Assembly (NCBI RefSeq): GCF_003626575.1
Contig: NZ_RBDY01000001.1
Location: forward strand, 124,001-188,000
DNA from: Streptomyces radicis
GTDB taxonomy: Bacteria; Actinomycetota; Actinomycetes; Streptomycetales; Streptomycetaceae
DNA length: 64,000 nucleotides
Direction of reading: 5' to 3'
Shown: positions 60,117 through 64,000 of the stretch, in pieces
Position numbering within the stretch: the stretch's first letter is position 1
Layout of the letters: every line of letters starts with the position of its first letter
The notes under the pieces: generated by a model
The model's database searches: none
Told to the model about the DNA's origin: nothing
What the model saw: only the letters and a program-made list of their open reading frames with translations
Translations under genes and position numbers: made by a program

Positions 60117-61496
60117 GTGGCGAACGACGTGGCGAGGCGCACGCCCCCGCTGTCCACCGACGAGCTGCGGGTCCTCGTCGAACGCGGCGAGATCGACACC
60201 GTCGTCCTCGCCTTCACCGACATGCAGGGCCGCCTCCAGGGCAAGCGGTTCGCGGCCCCGTTCTTCCTCGACGAGGTACTCGACCACGGCACCGAGGGCT
60301 GCAACTACCTCCTCGCCGTGGACACCGACATGAACACCGTGGACGGCTACGCCATGTCGTCATGGGAGCAGGGCTACGGCGACTTCGCGCTGCACGGCGA
60401 CCCCGCCACCCTGCGCCGCGTCCCCTGGCACCCCGGCACCGCCATGGTCACCGCCGACCTCGCCTGGCACGACGGGTCGCCCGTCACCGCGTCGCCGCGC
60501 CAGATCCTGCGCCGCCAGCTCGAGCGCGTCGCCGAGCGCGGCTGGACCGCGTTCGTCGGCACCGAGCTGGAGTTCATGGTCTTCACGGACACCTACGAGC
60601 GCGCCTGGGACACCGGCTACCGAGGGCTCACCCCGGCCAACCGGTACAACGTCGACTACTCGATCCTCGGCACGGGCCGCGTCGAGCCCCTGCTGCGCCG
60701 CATCCGCAACGACATGGGCGCCGCGGGCATGACCGTCGAGTCGGCCAAGGGCGAGTGCAACCTCGGCCAGCACGAGATCGCGTTCCGCTACGCCGACGCG
60801 CTCACCACGTGCGACCAGCACAGCATCTACAAGACCGGCGCCAAGGAGATCGCCGCCCAGGAGGGCGTCGCGCTCACGTTCATGGCCAAGTACGACGAGC
60901 GCGAGGGCAATTCGTGCCATGTGCACCTCTCGCTGCGCGACGCCGAAGGTGCCCCCGTCTTCGCCGACCCCGCCGCGCCCGGCGGGATGTCGGACACCAT
61001 GCGCCACTTCCTGGCGGGACAGCTCGCCACGCTGCGGGAGTTCAGCCTGCTCCACGCCCCGAACATCAACTCCTACAAGCGCTTCCGCCCCGGCTCGTTC
61101 GCCCCCACCGCCGTCGCCTGGGGCCCCGACAACCGCACGTGCGCGCTGCGCGTCGTGGGGCACGGCGCCTCCCTGCGCCTGGAGAACCGGCTGCCGGGCG
61201 GCGACGTCAACCCCTACCTCGCCGTCGCCGGGATGATCGCCGCGGGCCTGCACGGCGTCGAGCACGCCATCGAACTCCCCGAGCCCTGCACAGGGAACGC
61301 CTACGCGTCCGACGCCGAGCAGGTCCCCGCCACGCTGCGCGACGCCGCCGCGCTGTGGGCCGGGAGCGCGATCGCGCGCGCGGCGTTCGGCGACGACGTC
61401 GTCGACCACTACCGCACCATGGCCCGCGTCGAGCAGGACGCGTACGACACCGCCGTCACGGACTGGGAGCGCTACCGCTCCTTCGAGCGCATGTGA
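60117..61496 (+). CDS. glnA4: Glutamine synthetase-like gamma-glutamyl-amine ligase (GlnA4-like)
   Basis: The 459-residue enzyme has the glutamine synthetase fold: TAFVGTELEFMVFTDTYERA (metal Glu), SAKGECNLGQHEIAFRYADA, GNSCHVHLSLRD, INSYKRFRPGSFAPTAVAWG and RLENRLPGGDVNPYLAVAG. It differs from GlnA and resembles the GlnA2-4 group that gamma-glutamylates amines; in S. coelicolor GlnA4 acts on ethanolamine. The substrate here is inferred from neighbours. GTG 60117 has AGGAGG 8 bases upstream. It heads an operon with the dehydrogenase and SDR genes. Confidence 0.88.
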   Translation: MANDVARRTPPLSTDELRVLVERGEIDTVVLAFTDMQGRLQGKRFAAPFFLDEVLDHGTEGCNYLLAVDTDMNTVDGYAMSSWEQGYGDFALHGDPATLRRVPWHPGTAMVTADLAWHDGSPVTASPRQILRRQLERVAERGWTAFVGTELEFMVFTDTYERAWDTGYRGLTPANRYNVDYSILGTGRVEPLLRRIRNDMGAAGMTVESAKGECNLGQHEIAFRYADALTTCDQHSIYKTGAKEIAAQEGVALTFMAKYDEREGNSCHVHLSLRDAEGAPVFADPAAPGGMSDTMRHFLAGQLATLREFSLLHAPNINSYKRFRPGSFAPTAVAWGPDNRTCALRVVGHGASLRLENRLPGGDVNPYLAVAGMIAAGLHGVEHAIELPEPCTGNAYASDAEQVPATLRDAAALWAGSAIARAAFGDDVVDHYRTMARVEQDAYDTAVTDWERYRSFERM

Positions 61497-61510
61497 GGAC
61501 GAGCAACGCC

Positions 61511-62932
61511 GTGCCCGAGAAGACCGCCGCGCCAGGGACGACCGCCGCGCCAGGGACGACCGAGGAGCCGAAGGACCGCGAGGTCGTCAACCCCACCACC
61601 GAGCGGGTCATCGCCACCGTCCCCGACACCACGAGGGCCGAGGTGGACGCCGCCGTCCGCCGCGCCGCCGCCGCCCAGCGCCGCTGGGCCGCGCTCGCCC
61701 CGGCCGAACGCGCCAGGCAGCTGCGCCGGTTCGCCGTCGCCGTCGACCAGGCGCGCCACGACCTCGCCCGCACCGAGGTCGAGGAGGCGGGGCACCCGGC
61801 GGCCGCCGCCCTGTGGGAGGCGGAGAACGTCCGCGACCTGCTCGACTACGCCGCCGGGGGAGTGGAGCGGCTGACGGGCCGCCAGATCCCGGTGGCTGGC
61901 GGCGTGGACCTCACGTTCGCCGAACCCCTCGGCGTGGTCGCGGTGATCGCCCCGTGGAACTTCCCGATGCCCGTCGCCGCCTGGGGCACCGCGCCCGCGC
62001 TCGCCGCGGGGAACGCCGTCCTCCTCAAGCCCGCGGAGGCCACCCCGCTCACCGCGCTCGCGCTCGAGGTGCTGGCCCAGGCAGCCGGGCTGCCCGACGG
62101 GCTCTTCCAGGTCCTGCCGGGCCCCGGGTCCGTCACGGGCGAGGCCCTGGTGGACCACCCGGGCGTCGCCAAGGTCGTCTTCACCGGATCCACGGCCGTG
62201 GGCAGGCGGATCATGGCCCGCTGCGCCGCCCAGGTCAAGCCCGTCACCCTCGAACTCGGCGGCAAGAGCCCCAACATCGTCTTCGCCGACGCCGACCTCG
62301 AGGCCGCGGCCGCCGCCGCGCCCGCGTCGTTCCTCGACAACGCGGGCCAGGACTGCTGCGCCCGCAGCCGCATCCTGGTGCAGCGCTCGGTCCACGACCG
62401 CTTCCTCGCCCTGCTCGAACCGGCCGTGCGCGCCGTCACCGTCGGCGACCCCGCCGACCCGGCCACCGCCATGGGCCCGCTGATCTCCGCCGCGCACCGC
62501 GAACGCGTCCGCTCCTACGTCCCCGATGACGCGCCCGCCGCCATCCGCGGCGCCGTCCCCGAAGGCCCCGGCTACTGGTACCCGGCCACCGTGCTCGAGG
62601 CCCACGCGGCGGGTGAACGGGCCGCCGCCGAGGAGATCTTCGGCCCGGTCGCCGTCGTCACGCCGTTCGACGACGAGGAGGACGCCGTCCGCCTGGCCAA
62701 CGCCACCGAGTACGGCCTCGCCGCCTCCCTGTGGACCCGCGACATCGGCCGTGCACTGCGTGTCACCCGCGCTGTCGCGGCCGGGAACCTCTCGGTCAAC
62801 TCGCACGCCGCCGTCCGTTACGCCACGCCCTTCGGGGGCTTCAAACGGTCAGGGCTCGGGCGGGAGTTGGGCCCGGACGCGCTGACCGCGTTCACCGAGA
62901 CCAAGAACGTCTTCCTCGCCACCGACGGCTGA
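61511..62932 (+). CDS. Aldehyde dehydrogenase
   Basis: The 473-residue NAD(P)-dependent enzyme has the cofactor region VIAPWNFPMPVAAWGTAPAL and FTGSTAVGRRIM, the general base Glu in VTLELGGKSPNIVF and the catalytic Cys in NAGQDCCARSRILV (about residue 280). PFGGFKRSGLGRELG is near the C-terminus. In the pathway it would oxidise the gamma-glutamyl-aldehyde made from the conjugated amine. GTG 61511 starts 14 bp after the synthetase stop; its N-terminus carries an 18-bp tandem duplication. Confidence 0.93.
   Translation: MPEKTAAPGTTAAPGTTEEPKDREVVNPTTERVIATVPDTTRAEVDAAVRRAAAAQRRWAALAPAERARQLRRFAVAVDQARHDLARTEVEEAGHPAAAALWEAENVRDLLDYAAGGVERLTGRQIPVAGGVDLTFAEPLGVVAVIAPWNFPMPVAAWGTAPALAAGNAVLLKPAEATPLTALALEVLAQAAGLPDGLFQVLPGPGSVTGEALVDHPGVAKVVFTGSTAVGRRIMARCAAQVKPVTLELGGKSPNIVFADADLEAAAAAAPASFLDNAGQDCCARSRILVQRSVHDRFLALLEPAVRAVTVGDPADPATAMGPLISAAHRERVRSYVPDDAPAAIRGAVPEGPGYWYPATVLEAHAAGERAAAEEIFGPVAVVTPFDDEEDAVRLANATEYGLAASLWTRDIGRALRVTRAVAAGNLSVNSHAAVRYATPFGGFKRSGLGRELGPDALTAFTETKNVFLATDG
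61522..61557 (+). repeat. Exact 18-bp tandem duplication in the dehydrogenase N-terminus
   Basis: Two identical 18-bp units, GACCGCCGCGCCAGGGAC, lie at 61522-61539 and 61540-61557 and encode a repeated AAPGTT-type hexapeptide. The lack of any divergence suggests a recent slip event. Confidence 0.9.
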
Positions 62933-62972
62933 CCGAAGGCCCCACCGCCCAGCGCAGCAAGGAGAGACCCCC

Positions 62973-63758
62973 GTGACAGAACCCACCGCCGTCTGCCGCA
63001 GGCTGGTCGGCCGCACCGCCGTGGTCACCGGGGCGGGCAGCGGCATCGGCCTCGCCTCGGCCCGCCGCCTGGCCGCCGAGGGCGCCCACGTGGTGTGCGC
63101 CGACATCGACGCCGCGCGCGGCGAGGCCGCCGCGGCCGAGGTCGGCGGCCGGTACGCGCACACCGACGTCACCGACGCCGAGCAGGTCGAGGCGCTGTTC
63201 CGGGTCGCCCACGAGACCTATGGCTCGGTGGACATCGCGTTCAACAACGCGGGGATCTCGCCACCCGACGACGACTCGATCCTCACCACGGACCTCGACG
63301 CCTGGCAGCGGGTCCAGCAGACCAACCTCACGTCGGTCTACCTGTGTTGCAAGGCGGTCATCCCCTACATGCGGCGGCAGGGCAGGGGATCGATCATCAA
63401 CACCGCGTCGTTCGTCGCGGTCCTGGGCGCGGCCACGTCGCAGATCAGCTACACCGCGTCCAAGGGCGGGGTGCTCGCGATGTCCCGCGAGCTGGGCGTG
63501 CAGTTCGCCCGCGAGGGCATCCGCGTCAACGCCCTGTGCCCGGGCCCGGTCAACACCCCCCTGCTGAAGGAGCTGTTCGCCAAGGACCCCGAGCGCGCCG
63601 CGCGCCGCCTGGTGCACGTCCCGGGCGGGCGCTTCGCCGAGCCCGAGGAGATCGCCGCGGCCGTCGCGTTCCTCGCGAGCGATGACTCCTCGTTCGTCAA
63701 CGCCGCCGACTTCCTTGTGGACGGCGGGATTTCGGGCGCATATGTAACGCCGTTGTAG
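62973..63758 (+). CDS. SDR-family oxidoreductase
   Basis: The 261-residue protein is a classical short-chain dehydrogenase: cofactor loop TGAGSGIGLASARRLAAEG, NNAG in IAFNNAGISPP, catalytic Ser in NTASFVAVLG, and YxxxK in ISYTASKGGV. PGPVNTPLLKELF follows. As third gene of the synthetase operon it probably oxidises the alcohol of a gamma-glutamyl conjugate before the aldehyde dehydrogenase. GTG 62973 follows AAGGAGAG. The gene is complete and lies 40 bp after the dehydrogenase. Confidence 0.92.
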   Translation: MTEPTAVCRRLVGRTAVVTGAGSGIGLASARRLAAEGAHVVCADIDAARGEAAAAEVGGRYAHTDVTDAEQVEALFRVAHETYGSVDIAFNNAGISPPDDDSILTTDLDAWQRVQQTNLTSVYLCCKAVIPYMRRQGRGSIINTASFVAVLGAATSQISYTASKGGVLAMSRELGVQFAREGIRVNALCPGPVNTPLLKELFAKDPERAARRLVHVPGGRFAEPEEIAAAVAFLASDDSSFVNAADFLVDGGISGAYVTPL

Positions 63759-63803
63759 TCCGGGGTGGTGGCCGGAACGGCGGCGGTGTGAGAAGTTCAC
63801 TGC

Positions 63804-64000
63804 GTGAGCGCGACGACTCCGCCCGGTTGGTATCCGGACCCAGGTCACACCGGCGACGGGCCCGCACCGGAACGCCGTTGGGACGGCACCGCCTGGACCG
63901 GGGAGACCCGGTCGGCCCGCGACATCACCGTCCCCGACGGCGTTCCGACGCCGCCTCCTGAGCCCTCCGCGCCTCCCGGGCCCGGCGGCACGGCCCACAT
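63804..64000 (+). CDS. DUF2510-domain protein, 3' end cut by window edge
   Basis: The N-terminal 65 residues are visible: TPPGWYPDPGHTGDGPAPER, then RRWDGTAWTGETR, the DUF2510 motif WYPDP...RxWDGTxWT, followed by a Pro-rich linker. The motif heads many actinobacterial membrane or secreted proteins. GTG 63804 is inferred because the motif begins just after it; no strong RBS is seen. The remaining domains lie beyond the window. Confidence 0.8.
   Translation, partial: MSATTPPGWYPDPGHTGDGPAPERRWDGTAWTGETRSARDITVPDGVPTPPPEPSAPPGPGGTAH

Overview
The window is chromosomal DNA of a high-GC actinomycete, almost certainly Streptomyces. The signs are third-position G/C codon bias, GTG starts, chaplins, mycothiol ligase, a complete Pup-proteasome locus, and a gene order I recall as close to the S. 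coelicolor SCO1611-SCO1675 interval (from memory, not checked).

Region 1 (1-9331) is most of an integrative and conjugative element of the pSAM2/AICE type. It is cut by the left window edge and sits against the 3' end of tRNA-Leu(GAG). It holds a partial XRE regulator, an exported SH3-like protein, small unknowns, a divergent GntR (KorSA-like) regulator, an overlapping operon for transfer (SCO3933-family protein, FtsK/TraSA translocase, small membrane protein), an HUH replication initiator, excisionase and tyrosine integrase. One operator motif, ACCAGACATG with its inverse, lies in front of both the SH3-like gene and the GntR/transfer intergenic region.

Region 2 (9576-21675) is housekeeping: M20 peptidase, chaplins chpH and chpC, DUF5703, a RecD-like protein with degenerate ATPase motifs, two oxidoreductases, and a conserved block (histidine phosphatase, DUF3090, SCO1664-type kinase-like protein, mshC, PAC2). 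Region 3 (21900-35739) has glpK and its regulator gylR without glpF or glpD beside them, metH, a HAD hydrolase, a peptide-type solute-binding lipoprotein, an orphan response regulator, a RecB-like Fe-S nuclease, a site-2 protease, trmI and a ferredoxin.

Region 4 (35996-51542) is the Pup-proteasome system: arc, dop, pup, prcB, prcA, then a LacI/MFS pair, pafA, two FKBP isomerases, pafB and pafC, followed by tatA, tatC and a lipid kinase. Region 5 (51591-57677) has a Ski2-like helicase, a 5'-3' exonuclease and a cation/proton antiporter. Region 6 (56988-63758) looks like a gamma-glutamylated-amine (ethanolamine or polyamine) catabolic regulon: gamma-glutamyl hydrolase, APC permease, FadR-type regulator, GlnA4-like synthetase, aldehyde dehydrogenase and SDR. 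A shared CAATGGT-N10-ACC motif lies in both promoters. A partial DUF2510 gene runs off the right end.

No intergenic gap exceeds 300 bp. I see no CRISPR array, rRNA or insertion sequence.
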